Positions 33,556-44,725 of a stretch of 64,000 bases of DNA are shown here, piece by piece. The DNA is taken from positions 14,834,501 through 14,898,500 of the forward strand of contig JAFFJZ010000009.1 of assembly GCA_018340375.1 (NCBI GenBank), in the 5' to 3' direction. Below the pieces are notes generated by a model that saw only the letters and a program-made list of their open reading frames with translations, made no database searches and had not been told where the DNA came from. The position numbers and the translations under genes were made by a program. Origin of the DNA: Gonatopus flavifemur (lineage: Eukaryota > Arthropoda > Insecta > Hymenoptera > Dryinidae). Position 1 is the first letter of the stretch; every line of letters begins with the position of its first letter.

Positions 33556-34916
33556 ATGTCCAAAGTACAGGATCAAAACTATACTATTAATTCGTATGCG
33601 TATAAACGAAATATTAATAATAAAAATTATTTTCGTGAAAGGGGGGATAATGAGGCTACGCAATCTCAACAAAAGGATTGTGGTAATTATGAACAAAATC
33701 AATACTCACCGAAATGTCTATCAACAAAGCCCGATGAAATGAAAAAGTTTGAAGAAGTGGTAAAAAAATTGATTCAGAATACAGAACTTGACCACGAACA
33801 GAAACAGAAATTGATAAAATTAATAATGAAACATAAAAACACATTTTCGGATGACCCCGGATGTTTGAAAAATTATGAATTAAATATTGAATTGACAAGT
33901 GAGAAAACAATCATAAAAAAATCATATCCGATTCCATTAGCGCACAAAGAAAAAGTCAACGAAGAAATTGAGAAAATGTTAAGAAACGGAATAATCGAAC
34001 GTAGTAAAAGCGAATATTCTCATCCAATTCATGTGGTAATAAAAAAAAATGGACGGGCTAGAATTTGTCTCGACGCGCGATATACAAATAAAATAATTGT
34101 AGCGGATCAAGACCACCAGTGATTGAAGAACTGTTACAAAAATATGAAGGGAGAAAATATTTCACAACTGTCGATTTAACTCAAGGGTATTTTCAACTAC
34201 TGCTGAATAAAAATTCACGAAAATACACAGCATTCATCCATAATGGGAAGCTGTATCATTTTTTTAGAGTACCATTTGGGTTAAAAATTGCGGGATCAGG
34301 ATTTATGAGAGCGTTAAGGATAGCTATTGGTAATGATTTTGATAGCTTTTTAGACGTGTATGTTGATGATCTATCCATTTCATCTGATACATTTGAGGAT
34401 CATTTACAGCATATCAACCTTGTATTAGAAAGATCACATGCGTGTGGACTCACGATACAATTGAGCAAGTCATTACTTTGTAGAAAAGAAATACCATTCC
34501 TAGGATTCATAATAAATTCGAAAGGCGTTCAACCAGATATGAATACAATCAAAGCAATTCTCGGAACACCATGCCCAACGAGTTTGAAGGACTTACAGAG
34601 ATTTCTCGGTGTATGCAACTATTACCGTAAGTTCAGCATAAAACATGCCACATTAACATCACCGCTACGGGATTTATTGAATTCAAAAAAACGATTTGAT
34701 TGGACGGAGAAGCATACTGGAGGTTTCATGAATTTAAAAAAGAATTTCGTCAAAACTGCTACATTGAGTCACTATTTGCCGAATGTCCCATTTCGCGTTC
34801 AGACCGATGCCAGTAAACATGGTATCAGCAGAATTTTATACCAAATAGATCAGAATGGTGAAGAAAGAATAATATCGTTAATAAGCAGATTGATATCGAA
34901 ATACGAAAAAAACTAA
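33556..34916 (+). pseudogene. Gypsy reverse transcriptase, one frameshift
   Basis: 33556-34122 gives the RT N-terminus (YPIPLAHKEKVNEEIEKML, ICLDARYTNK). 34119-34916 gives the palm with TVDLTQGYF, VPFGLK and the catalytic YVDD box, then the thumb (LGVCNYYRKF) and the start of RNase H (QTDASKHGI). The two frames overlap near 34120 in different phase, so a small indel splits the domain after ADQDHQ. The second frame ends in TAA at 34914-34916 where related elements have Tyr (KYEKN-stop-TTTELELL), and the same frame continues afterwards. Confidence 0.88.
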
Positions 34917-34940
34917 ACAACGACCGAATTAGAACTATTA

Positions 34941-36535
34941 GTGGTTGTATACGCGGTAACTAAGTTTAGGACATATATCCTCGGTACACATTTCACAATT
35001 GTAACGGATCATCAGGCTTTAACGTTTTTGATGCGAACATCATATTATAATTCACGGTTGACCAGGTGGTCACTCCTCCTGCAACAATATGACTTCTCAA
35101 TTGAATATTGTAAGGGACAAGATAATGTTGTGGCTGATTATTTCAGTAGAGGAAATTCATATGAAAATGCATTAGATCATTCAATGTACATTATATCAGA
35201 GTTAATCAAAATCACGAACATCTGTAGTCAAAAAGACCAACAAATTGATCAAATCAACAAATTCTTCACAATAAACGCACTGAAAAAGAATAATCAAGAA
35301 TTAGAAATGCTCAAAAAGATGTTACAAAGCGAAGATGTAGAAATAAATAAAATCAAGGAGAAATTAAAAGAAAATCCCGACATAAAATCGTATAAACAAC
35401 TAAACGACGTAATATTCCATAAATCATTGAACGAAGATCAGTGGAAAATAATAATCCCAGGAAAACTAAAAGAACCATTAATCACAACAATACATGAAAA
35501 AGCAGGACATGTAGGCACATACAAAACTTACCGAATCATTGCTAGAACGTATTACTGGAAAAGGATGTACAAAGACATAAGAAGAATAACGAAAGAATGC
35601 GATATATGTCAGAGGGTTAAACACCTAAATCCAGTTATGCAAGGGGAATTTAAATCAATCATCCCAAATAAACCAAATGAATTAATTTGTGTAGATTTTT
35701 ATGGTCCATTGCCGAAATCACAAGGGGGTGTACAATACATTTCCGTGATAGTTGACGCGTTTTCAAAATTAGTAACATTATACCCGATAAGAAAGGCAAC
35801 CACAAAAATATGTATCAAGAAATTATTGGGAGATTATTTTATACGGGTCGGTAAACCATATACCATTTTGTCAGATCATGGCTCACAATTTACGTCTCCA
35901 GTATGGAGCAATTCATTCGAAAATCTAGGAATAAAAGTCATTTTTTCATCGATTAGACATCCACAATCTGATCCGGCAGAACGTACAATGAAAGAGTTGA
36001 ACAGATTCTTCCGTACGTACTGCTCGGATGTACATACCAAGTGGGCAAATTTTGTCGAGAAAATAACACTATGGATCAATTTATCAGAAAATCAAACTAC
36101 CGGATATACGCCTCACGAGTTACATTATGGGGAAAATCCAACAGATCAAATACACAAAATCATAGAATTCCCACCGGGAATATCAGTACAACATAATATT
36201 AAAATAGATATTGCGAGAAAACGAATGGTCCATGCGAATATCAAAAGCGGATATCAAAAATCAAATTATCAATTAAGGACCATGTGCTGTTGCGTGTACC
36301 GCACCAATCAAACGCCGAAAATAGGCAGATTTCAAAGTTTTTTCATTTGTTTTATGGCCCATACGTGATAACCAGAATCATCAATGAAAATGCCTTTCAA
36401 TTAGCTGATGTGAACGATGAAAATAATATTGTGGGAATTTATAATCGAAGCAACCTTAGGAAATATTATGGTAAAGTCAATGAAGTAAACAATGAATTTG
36501 AAAATAATGCAGCACCATCGATTCCTGTGATCTGA
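34941..36535 (+). pseudogene. Gypsy RNase H end and integrase, one frameshift
   Basis: Continues the RT frame after a stop. RNase H tail (VTDHQALTFL, DNVVADYFSRG), then the HHCC zinc domain (HEKAGH..CDICQ, residues ~185-224). The integrase core follows with Asp252 (VDFYGPLP), Asp312 (SDHGSQF) and Glu347 (PAERTMKE). Near 36280 the frame slips. The true C-terminal continuation is the overlapping frame 36284-36535 (LFYGPYVITRI..YNRSNLRKYYG), a Gypsy C-terminal domain. Catalytic residues are all present; the copy is disabled only by the stop and the slip. Confidence 0.88.
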
Positions 36536-36969
36536 ATGGTTCGATGAATTACTCCAGCGTCGTGTTTTTTCAGGAGATCGAACCGTTCAGAATTGTGGGA
36601 ATTCCATTTGAACACAGTAAAAAAGAAAGAATAAATAAGTAAATAGAAATAATATAGTGTATATAAGTAGGTGTAAGTTGTATAGTATGTATTTATAATT
36701 CAGAGCGAAAAAAAAAATCAGACATGAGCGTCAGTTCTAACAAACATTTGACACATTCGCGATGAATCGAATAAAAATCAATAATTATGAGTAATTAGGC
36801 ACCATTAAAGGAAACGGAACATCAATCAGATGCGAGAAAAAACATTGTAGTCATAGATAGTTCAATATAACATATGTATTGAGAATTTAAAGTACCTGTC
36901 ATTGGTTAAGGCTAAAAAGGGAGGAATGATGTTCTTTACGGCAAGTAAAGATTGTTCTAAAATAATCTT

Positions 36970-36981
36970 TAGGGGGGATAT
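36970..36981 (+). promoter_or_regulatory. Polypurine tract
   Basis: TAGGGGGGATAT directly before the 3' LTR, the expected plus-strand primer site. Confidence 0.7.
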
Positions 36982-37473
36982 TGTAAGGTACGATATAGGG
37001 GAAGGCAAGAAGACCAGCGTCGTGGGGAAAGATACATATTGAAGAGAATGGGGAAGGAGGAGGCAAATTCGTCATCGAGTAAATGAAAAGAGGCTCACTT
37101 TGCGATACTCGAGCTTGAGAGAAACTTACATAGAAAAATTATCGAAAGACTACTGATCAGACGCAGACGTATAACTTATATATTGAAAAACAAACGCGCG
37201 CATATTTTACATAGTCATACGTCGTTGTACCAATAAAGCTAAGTAAAATTCGTTCAAATACTTTTATATGTTGACACCGTAATTATGATGAAAAAATTTA
37301 ATTATAATTTATGAAAAGAAATCAATCTATCAGTATATTAACTCCTTCCAACCTCATTTGTAAGAGACCACGCATCCAGTCTGTGGATGCTTTAATCCAT
37401 TATTTGTTCTTCATGTAAGAGGTTGAAGGACATCTATTGAAGATATTATTTATGATAAAAGAGTCTCGTTACA
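36982..37473 (+). repeat. Gypsy 3' LTR
   Basis: 492 bp. It carries a ~24-bp segment (TTTAATTATAATTTATG.. near 37298-37321) absent from the 5' LTR. The following AGCT duplicates the bases before 31461. Confidence 0.95.
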
Positions 37474-37489
37474 AGCTCTATCCTTTTTC

Positions 37490-38800
37490 CACAGCATGAC
37501 AGAGGTGCAAAGTTATTGGATTTCACGAAAGAATGTATTATCAGCTCCACTTTTGTACACCTTTGATGATTTTTCAAACGGTCATCAAGTCACATGGAAT
37601 GATAGTATTTTCCCAATCAACAATCTGTATAAAGTGGAATAACCAGCCACTTTGTTGAAATAAATGCTTTGCGAATAAGAAGTAGGTATCCGAAAAACTC
37701 GAGATGATAGAGAAATTGACTTATACATTGGGAGCGCAGTAAGTTTTCTGCACTCTGATATTACTATGAACTATTGGCACGATAGATACTTATAAGGGAC
37801 AGATTGTCAAAAATTACTTGGAAATAACTTCATTGAACTATGCATGTAGTTATAAATAATTATATATGAACAAATTATTTGGTTCATTTGCAAGAATCAG
37901 AATCAATTGAACATTTATATCGTTGCATGTGAGGTATGGTAGTGAACGAAATTCCCTGAGCTTGTATTTTGAGAGATGATTTTTTTAACGATAAGAATCT
38001 TACACTCCATTCATAACTACATGTATCATTCAATGGAGTTATGTACAAATATTTTTTGGAATCAAGTCACAGTCAACTATCTGTCATGCCAATTGTCTGA
38101 AAGAATGTACTATCGCTATCACTTTTGTGAACCTCTGATGATTTTTCAGGTGATCAAGTGAAATGAAGTGATGTCATTCCTTCAGTCCACAATCTGTGTG
38201 GAGTGAAATGACCAGCCACTTGGTTGAAATAAATTCTTTACGAATACGAGTAGGTATCCACAAAACTTGAGTCGATAAAGAAATTTACTTATATATTGGG
38301 AGCGTAGTGAGTTTTCTTTACTCTGACTACCATGAACCATTGGCACGGTAGATACTTATCAGAGATATTGATTGTCAAAAATTACTTAAATATAACTTCA
38401 TTGAACTATACATGTATTTATAAATAATTAGATATGAACAAATTATTCAGTCAATTTGTAAGAATGAAAATCAATTGAATATTTCTCATGTCGCGTGTAA
38501 TTTATGGTAATGAAGGGAATTCCCTGTGCTTGTAATTTGACAGATGATTTTTGATTGCTAAAACCCTTAGGCTCCATTTATAATGACATATATGTATTGT
38601 TCAATAAATTGATGTAGAAATACTCTTTGGAAGAAAATCACAGTTAAGTATCCATCGTGCCAGTAGTTCATTCTCATCAGAGTAAGAAAACTCACTGCGC
38701 TTCCAATATATGTGTAAGATAATATCTTTAACGATTCAAGTCATACTTATTCGTAGACAATTTATTCCAACAAACTTACAGTTCATTTTATATTATGCAC
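37490..38800. repeat. ~568-bp tandem satellite, >2 copies, plus an inverted piece
   Basis: Copy 1 37490-38055 and copy 2 38058-38625 share, in order, GAAAGAATGTA, CACTTTTGT..ACCT.TGATGATTTTTCA, CCAGCCACTT.GTTGAAATAAAT, TATATTGGGAGCG.AGT.AGTTTTC, GGCACG.TAGATACTTAT and TAACTTCATTGAACTA. After a third partial start, 38643-38800 is an inverted copy of the middle section (CTCACTGCGCTTCC). Non-coding; the open frame at 37976 is a repeat shadow. Confidence 0.75.
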
Positions 38801-38936
38801 ATTGTTTGAGTGAGGAAGTCATTTCACGTCACTTATCAAAAAACACTCCACTTCACTTCAAGTGATTAGGGTAACTTAATCAGAAGCTCACATATATAAG
38901 TAAGCAGAATGATAATGAATGCCAATCCCTGGTAAA

Positions 38937-40259
38937 AGAATCTCTCTGAATCTCTCTTAAAATTTCACGTTTCAGAGAGATTCAGAAAGAATCAGAGGAA
39001 TTCAGAGCGATTCAGCGTGGTTCAGAGCATTCCAGAGACTAGTGGATTGAGAGAACTTGTGCTTCGAACTTTTCAGAAGGATTCAGAAAAATTCAGAGGA
39101 ACTCAGAGAGATGCAGAGAAATTCTTGGAAATTCGGAGAGGAACGAATTCAGTAAAATCCTTGGTCCTGCATTTTAGAGGCGTTCAAGGAGTGTCAAACG
39201 CTTTCAGAGATAGATGAATTCAGAAAGATTGTGCGTAGAACTTTTCAGAAATATTCAGAGGGATTTAGAAAGATTCAGAGTAATTCGGAGAGATTTAGAG
39301 GAATTCAGAGAAATTCAGAGAGGAATTAATTCAGTAAAATTTTTGGTTCAGGATTCCAGAAGTATTCAGGGAATGTCAGAGACTCACAGAGACAGGTGAA
39401 TTGGAAAAAATTGTGTGTGGGATTTTTCAGAAAAATTCAGAGAGATTCAGAGGAATTTAGAGAGATCCGGGGGGGGGGGTCTGGGAAATTCAGAGAGGAA
39501 TGAATTCAGTACAATTCTTGGTCCTGCATGTCAGAGGCTTTCTGGAAGTTTCAGAAACTTCCAGAGGAAGATAAATCAAGAAAAATTGTGCATGGAATTT
39601 TTTAGAAATATTCAGAGGAATTTAGAGAGATTCAGAGTAATCCAGAGAGATTCAGAGAGATTCAGAGAGATTCAGAGAAATTCAGAGAAATTCAGAGAAA
39701 TTCAGAGAAATTCAGAGAAATTCAGAGAGATTCAGAGAGATTCAGAGAAATTCAGAGAAATTCAAAGAAATTCAGAGAAATTCAGAGGAAGCTTTGAAAT
39801 CTGAATACATTAAATTCCGGGATATTTAGAGGAATTCAGAGAGATTCAGAGAAAATCAGGGAGATTCAGAGGAATTCAGAGGAAGCTTTGAAATCTGAAT
39901 ACAATAAATTCCCGTAGATTCAGCGAGATTCAGAGAAATTCAGAGAAATTCAGAGAAATTCAGAGAACTTCAGAGGAAGCTTTGAAATCTGAATACATTA
40001 GATGCCGGGAGATTTAAAGAAATTTGGAGATATTCAGGTAAATTCAGAGGGAGTTTTGGAATTTAAATATATAAAATTCTGAGGGGTCCAGTGATATGCG
40101 GAGAGATTCAGAGGAAGTTGAAGAATTCGGAACGTATCACTATCGGAAAAGTCTCTAATTTCCTCTGAATTACTCTGGAATTACTCTGAATCTCTCTGAA
40201 ATTTGTCCCAAAATATAGAGGGATTCAGAGGAATTCAGAGAGATTTTTTTTACCAGGGA
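38937..40259. mobile_element. CCCTGG-ended array element C
   Basis: Starts CCCTGGTAAAAGAATCTCTCTG and ends GAGAGATTTTTTTTACCAGGG. Flanks are ..CAAT and AATG, so AAT or AT may be duplicated. The interior is a ~1.2-kb array of ATTCAGAGAGATTCAGAGAA, often exact 10-11-mers in tandem (39640-39790), with three longer ~110-bp units ending GGAAGCTTTGAAATCTGAAT (39786, 39877, 39980). The right end flips to TCTCTGAATC. The Phe-Arg-Glu-Ile-Gln repeat proteins it appears to encode are artefacts. Confidence 0.8.
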
Positions 40260-40854
40260 ATGATACACGAACTTCACTTTAAAGCATTAAGAAAAACCGT
40301 GACTCCTCTTTTCTTTGATTAATCTAAATGAAATAGATCTATGTGACTCTAACATACCATAAACATGATTTCACAAAAGTCTCCTTCAGGAATTGATTTT
40401 GATGAAAAACAGGGACACTTGAAGAATCATGATGATACATTCATAACTTGTAATATTTTCTAGTTCACTTCTCACACAGAACATAATGTCAATAATTTTT
40501 CAGTGGAAAGCACAAAATAATGAATATAAACCAAAATATAATCTTATCGCAAAAATCACATTCATTTCATGTTTTCTTAGATACAAAACAAAAACAGATT
40601 CCAAAAGTAGGGTTATGTCTTTGAGTTATGTTTATTGAAATCACTTTTTTGAGCACTGTCAATTTTATCACTTATATTTCACGGAAATGACTTTTGACAA
40701 TTTTTCAGCGCGATGATTCCGATATTTAAAAGTACGAAGAATGTGTAGTTTGAATGTAGCGGGTCAACTTTCATGGTACAACCGCCAGGGGACTGGTGGA
40801 ACTGTTTACTAGCGAATGTGTTCATCAAATAAGCTCTGAATTTTAAAGTACGGA
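40260..40854. other. No recognised feature
   Basis: AT-rich, no gene or repeat boundary identified. Confidence 0.35.
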
Positions 40855-40930
40855 TTAGCTACGTTGGCAACGTGTTAGGTTTCGATAGGTTAGGTAGGTA
40901 GGGTAGAGTAGGTTCGGTTCCCCGTTTGGA
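40855..40930 (+). repeat. tRNA-derived SINE head
   Basis: TTAGCTACGTTGGCAACG (A-box like), then GATAGGTTAGGTAGGTAGGG, then GGTTCGGTTCCCC (B-box). Same design as the heads at 9840 and 49212. It abuts the LINE endonuclease fragment. Confidence 0.5.
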
Positions 40931-40959
40931 TCAAAAACTTTTTACCATTGCCAAAAAAG

Positions 40960-41990
40960 TTATTCCATGTTGGTAATAACCATTTTATGACTCTCGCAGA
41001 ATTCGATTAAACGTTGTCCTCTTTCATTTCTTCTTCCTAACGCAAAATCTCCTATTATGTTGGCCTCTTCTCCTTGCCCTACTATAGCATTCCAGTCGCC
41101 TATGATCATTAAATTTTCTTCTCCCTTCACATATTCTATCACTTCTTCTATTTCATCGTACGGTTTTTCGATATCCCCCTCTGAGTATGCAGATGTGGGC
41201 ATGTATACTTGGACTATAACAGTGTCTACCGGTTTTGTTCCAACTCTGACCATCATTACGCGTTCGCTATGTTGCAAATAATTTTCTATCCTATTCCTTA
41301 CCCTCTTATGCATTATAATTCCCACACCCGCTTGACCATTCTTTGATCCTGTGTGAATGATTCTATAATCCTCACTCCAGAAATCCCCTTCTTGCGGCCA
41401 TCTCATTTCACTAATTCCCATTACATCGATACCCAGCCTCTTCATTTCCAGTTTCAAATTTCCTAATTTTCCTGTTTGTCTCAGTGATCTAACATTCCAC
41501 GCTCCGACTCGAAGAATGTTCTCTTTCTTCCCTATCTTCTTTGGGTTTCTATCTTGTTTGATGAGGTTCTCTCGAGCAGCCTCCACCTGGAGATCCGAAC
41601 GGAAGGCTATTTTACCTCCGGAATATTTTACCCGAGAGGACGCCATCATGTTGTTGTTGTTGCTTTTTTTCTCCAATAAATCAAAATTCAAAATTCCAGG
41701 TTTGGAGAAAAGATTTCATTCCCTCGGGAATATTGAAAGATGTCAAGGAAGGTAGTTTCCCCTTGCTTTCCTTCCGTTTCTGCCGATTTTCCTGGCGTTG
41801 GGATGATTTAGTTTCCCTCAGTTTGTATTCTCCCTCTCGAGTAGTTTATTCCACCCGAAAAAGAGACCCAAATCTGAGATACTCATCCTCCCCACCACGT
41901 GAAGGAAGCAGATACTACCAAGGATGGATAAAAAGGATATCAAGGACAGGTATCAAGAATATCCCCCTGGAAGACCCGCAATCATCCCAC
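40960..41990 (-). pseudogene. RTE-like LINE 5' end and AP endonuclease domain
   Basis: Minus-strand frame 41691-40960 (243 residues). An Asn-rich start is followed by an APE-type endonuclease: VGAWNVRSL (motif with the catalytic Asn), DVMGISEMRW (Glu), HTGSKNGQAGVGIIM, VIVQVYMPTSAYSE and MIIGDWNAIVGQ (Asp, Asn). This is the CFDP2/RTE-type endonuclease that nicks target DNA. About 300 bp upstream (to ~41990) is probably its 5' UTR. The protein stops where it should continue (ITNME), joined to SINE-like sequence. So this copy keeps the 5' end and lacks the 3' end, the opposite of usual LINE truncation. Confidence 0.85.
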
Positions 41991-42149
41991 GGGGAGGGGA
42001 AATATTTTGTAATTTTCCTAAATAAAATTGTAGAAATTTGTGTGGTAACAACGAAGAATTTAAAAATTACTTTTTTGTTGTGCGTAAAAACTTCCAACGT
42101 TTTTTTGTTGTGCGTAAAAACTTCCAACGTTTTTTTTGTAAAATTACTA
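41991..42149. repeat. Short region with 31-bp tandem duplication
   Basis: TTGTTGTGCGTAAAAACTTC..CG occurs twice in tandem at about 42072-42133, with a trace of a third copy. Otherwise unremarkable. Confidence 0.6.
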
Positions 42150-44357
42150 TAGAAATTTTCAACAGTGAAAGACGTTTACGTCTTTTGATTCTTTTAGGAA
42201 ACATAGAACACTCAAACATGTTCATGCAAAGGAATGCTGCCCTCAAGGACCTTGTGACAATACAAGTGAATTCTCACCGTCTTGTTCAACATCGAGTCTT
42301 GGTAGTGCAAATCAAGGAAATTATATCCCAGATCAGGAATTCAATACCAATGTATTTGATGAGAATGTTGATCGCAATGATGATTTGACTGGATATCACG
42401 AGTCAGGAGATGAATATGTTGATGAAAACATTCCAGATAATTTGCGAAACATTGAACATTCTCAAGACAGTACAAATGTCGAAGAACTTGATAGAGAGCC
42501 GAACACTAAACATCAACCGTTGAGAGATATTTTCAAAGAAAAACGGCTGATGTTTTCAGGAAAGCTTTACGATTTTCCTGAGATACCCAAAGGAAGAGTA
42601 AAAGATATATTGAGCGAAACTTCACATTCAATCAGAGATTTATAAATGTAGTTAGAAATACCTTAAATGTTCATTTTGACAATAATGATTGTGAACAGTT
42701 TTCCGATGTTCACAGAGTTCTCCGCAGATACTCGACCGTTTTCAGTCATTCAGACACAGAATGGCATCTTTTCAAATGTTTTACTGAGTGTAGCAGTCTA
42801 ATTCTCCCTGAAAATCACATTATAGGCGAGTGAACCGAAATGAAAGAAAAAAATGGTGAGCAAGTTATCAAGAATGTGAAATGTACACTGCAATTTATTC
42901 TCATCAGAAAAGTTTTGGAAGAGTTTTTCGAAATACCTTATGTTTCTGAAGACACTGTGGAATATATGCAATCTTTAAAGCTTGATTCCGAAATTATTTC
43001 AAATTCCATCCAAGATAGTTTTGGCAATCTAAGATAACTTTATTTGATGGGAAATGAGTATTGCCCTTGCACATGTATTTTGATGACTACGAAGTCAACA
43101 ACCCTTTAGGGAGCCATAAAGGCTTTGTCAATCCACCTTCAACCAAAATTGGGAAATCTTCTATTCCTTGTATTCAATACCATAGATAGGGTAGTTTTTG
43201 AGAATAAAATTATTTTCGAAAAAGCTATCAGAGAAATAAAATTCTTGAACGAAGAAGGGGTCACAATTGATCTGCCTACAGGATCTCAAAAACATATTCC
43301 CAGTTGAGCTTAATTCCAAGTGATAATCTAGGCTTGCATTCCATCCTTGGTTTCACCAGAAGTTTCCGAGCGAATTTTTTCTGTGGATCTTGCTTGACAC
43401 GAACAGAAGATTTAGGGACTGTTTTCCATGAAAGTCAATGCATTTTACGTGACGTGAATAAGTATGATACTCATGTGGATTTGAATAACGTCCAATTAAG
43501 TGATCTAAAGGAAATGTGTGTTTTTCATGAAATGGAAGATTACTATGTTACCAAAAACTTGTCTGTCGATGTGACGCATGATGTTTCAGAAGGTATATGT
43601 ACGTATGATGTGGCTTTGATGTGACGGCATTTTGTATTTAACATGAAATACTTCTCGATCGAGGAATTAAATGAAAGCATCCGTGGATTCAATTGTGGTC
43701 CGAATAATGGTGAGAATAAACCACCCGAAATTTCAGACCAGCATTTGAAAAAACATATGCGATTAACAATGTCATTGGCAAAAATGTTTTCTTTGATATG
43801 AAACATGTTCAATTCTTGGTCATCTGATGCCGTTGGACAATGAATATTGGGGATTATTGAAATTATTGAAAATGATGGTTGAAGTTATTATGAATTCTAT
43901 GTTTTCGAAAAACTCACATCATTATTTGGATATTTTGATCACGGAATATTTAGAGCGGCACTCTCGATTGTTTCCCGGATGCATGAAACCAAAGCACCAA
44001 TTCCTCGCACACTATCCTTGAATTCTAGAAGCAACAGGAGTACTTTGGAAAACATCTTCAATGCGATTCGGAAGTAAGCATCGTGACGGAGGAATTATAG
44101 CTAGAGCCGCTATCAGTAGGGTTAATATTTACAAAACCATTGCTTTCAGACATCAAATCCGAATGAATTATCGCTTCATTTGTAATGAATATAAGAGAAA
44201 AGATTCATTTATTGGTCCAATGCTCAATGCCGATTTATTAACATTTCAGAATGAACTTTTGAAAGATAATTTAATTATACCAAAGTTGGAAGGAAACGTT
44301 AAATTTGTACGGTGGATAAAATATAATGGAAAAGTAATGAACAAAAGTAGTGCATAA
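42150..44357 (+). pseudogene. Decayed transposase-like gene, family unassigned
   Basis: A chain of plus-strand frames broken by many stops and shifts. 42385-42645 acidic region then LYDFPEIPKGRVKDIL; 42660-43037 (CEQFSDVHRVLRRYSTV.., VLEEFFEIPYVSEDTV); 43125-43307; 43304-43624 with LGLHSILGFTRSFRANFFCGSC, a Cys-rich patch, then CVFHEMEDYYVTKNLSVDVTHDVSEG; 43827-44021 ending PGCMKPKHQFLAHYP; and 44061-44357 (MRFGSKHRDG). The combination (LH.I.GF..SF.ANFFC; D..HD..EG; KPK..FL.HYP; R.E/GSKHR) is a conserved pattern of large insect DNA-transposon proteins, possibly KDZ- or CMC-like. I cannot name it with certainty. Clearly non-functional. Confidence 0.6.
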
Positions 44358-44725
44358 CATGCATACATGCATATATCAAAGAAAAGTTTTACATTGACGG
44401 GTTATTATTCGATTGTGGTATGTGAATCACAATCATTTTCCATGATCAAAGACCCGCTGACCCAACCAGAAATTCATAACAGGTGCAATACTGTACCAGT
44501 ACTGGCCAAGACTGGCAGGGTACTGGCATTTGTCTGGGATCATAACGCTTTTCTCTACTGGAGATTCAGTACTAATACTATTATTCACGATCGGTGCAGT
44601 ACCTGTACTGGATCAGTGCCTGGTCGACATTAAGTTCTGAGTACTGTTATATCAGTACAGGCGTAGAACTGTATTTTTATGTATCCAATACTGATTCCGT
44701 ACGTGTTGGCCAAGTGTTGGGGGCC
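44358..44725. repeat. Degenerate repeats, including CCAGTACTGG palindromes
   Basis: 44367-44460 matches the ~190-bp repeat at 46030-47260 (GGTTATTATTCGATTGTGG..GAATCACAATCATTTTCCAT). 44475-44690 is rich in GTACCAGTACTGGCC-type palindromes (TACTGTACCAGTACTGG, GTACCTGTACTGG), probably a small MITE. Confidence 0.5.

Larger units (their letters stand above)
31461..37473 (+). mobile_element. Gypsy-type LTR retrotransposon, full length, degenerate
   Basis: 6013 bp with 5' LTR (31461-31928), primer-binding site, gag, protease, RT, RNase H, integrase, polypurine tract and 3' LTR (36982-37473). Flanked by the 4-bp duplication AGCT. The order PR-RT-RH-IN is that of Gypsy (Metaviridae). No envelope-like ORF is visible. 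The LTRs differ at roughly 4% of sites by eye plus a ~24-bp indel, so it is neither new nor ancient. Coding is broken by several frameshifts and one stop, listed under each part. Confidence 0.95.

Noticed and set aside
39630..39790. CRISPR-like array
   Set aside because: Repeat units are contiguous and have no unique spacers; it is simple tandem DNA in a eukaryotic context.
39017..39804. Phe-Arg-Glu-Ile-Gln repeat proteins
   Set aside because: Frames over the TTCAGAGA array of a CCCTGG element, with no ATG or conservation argument.
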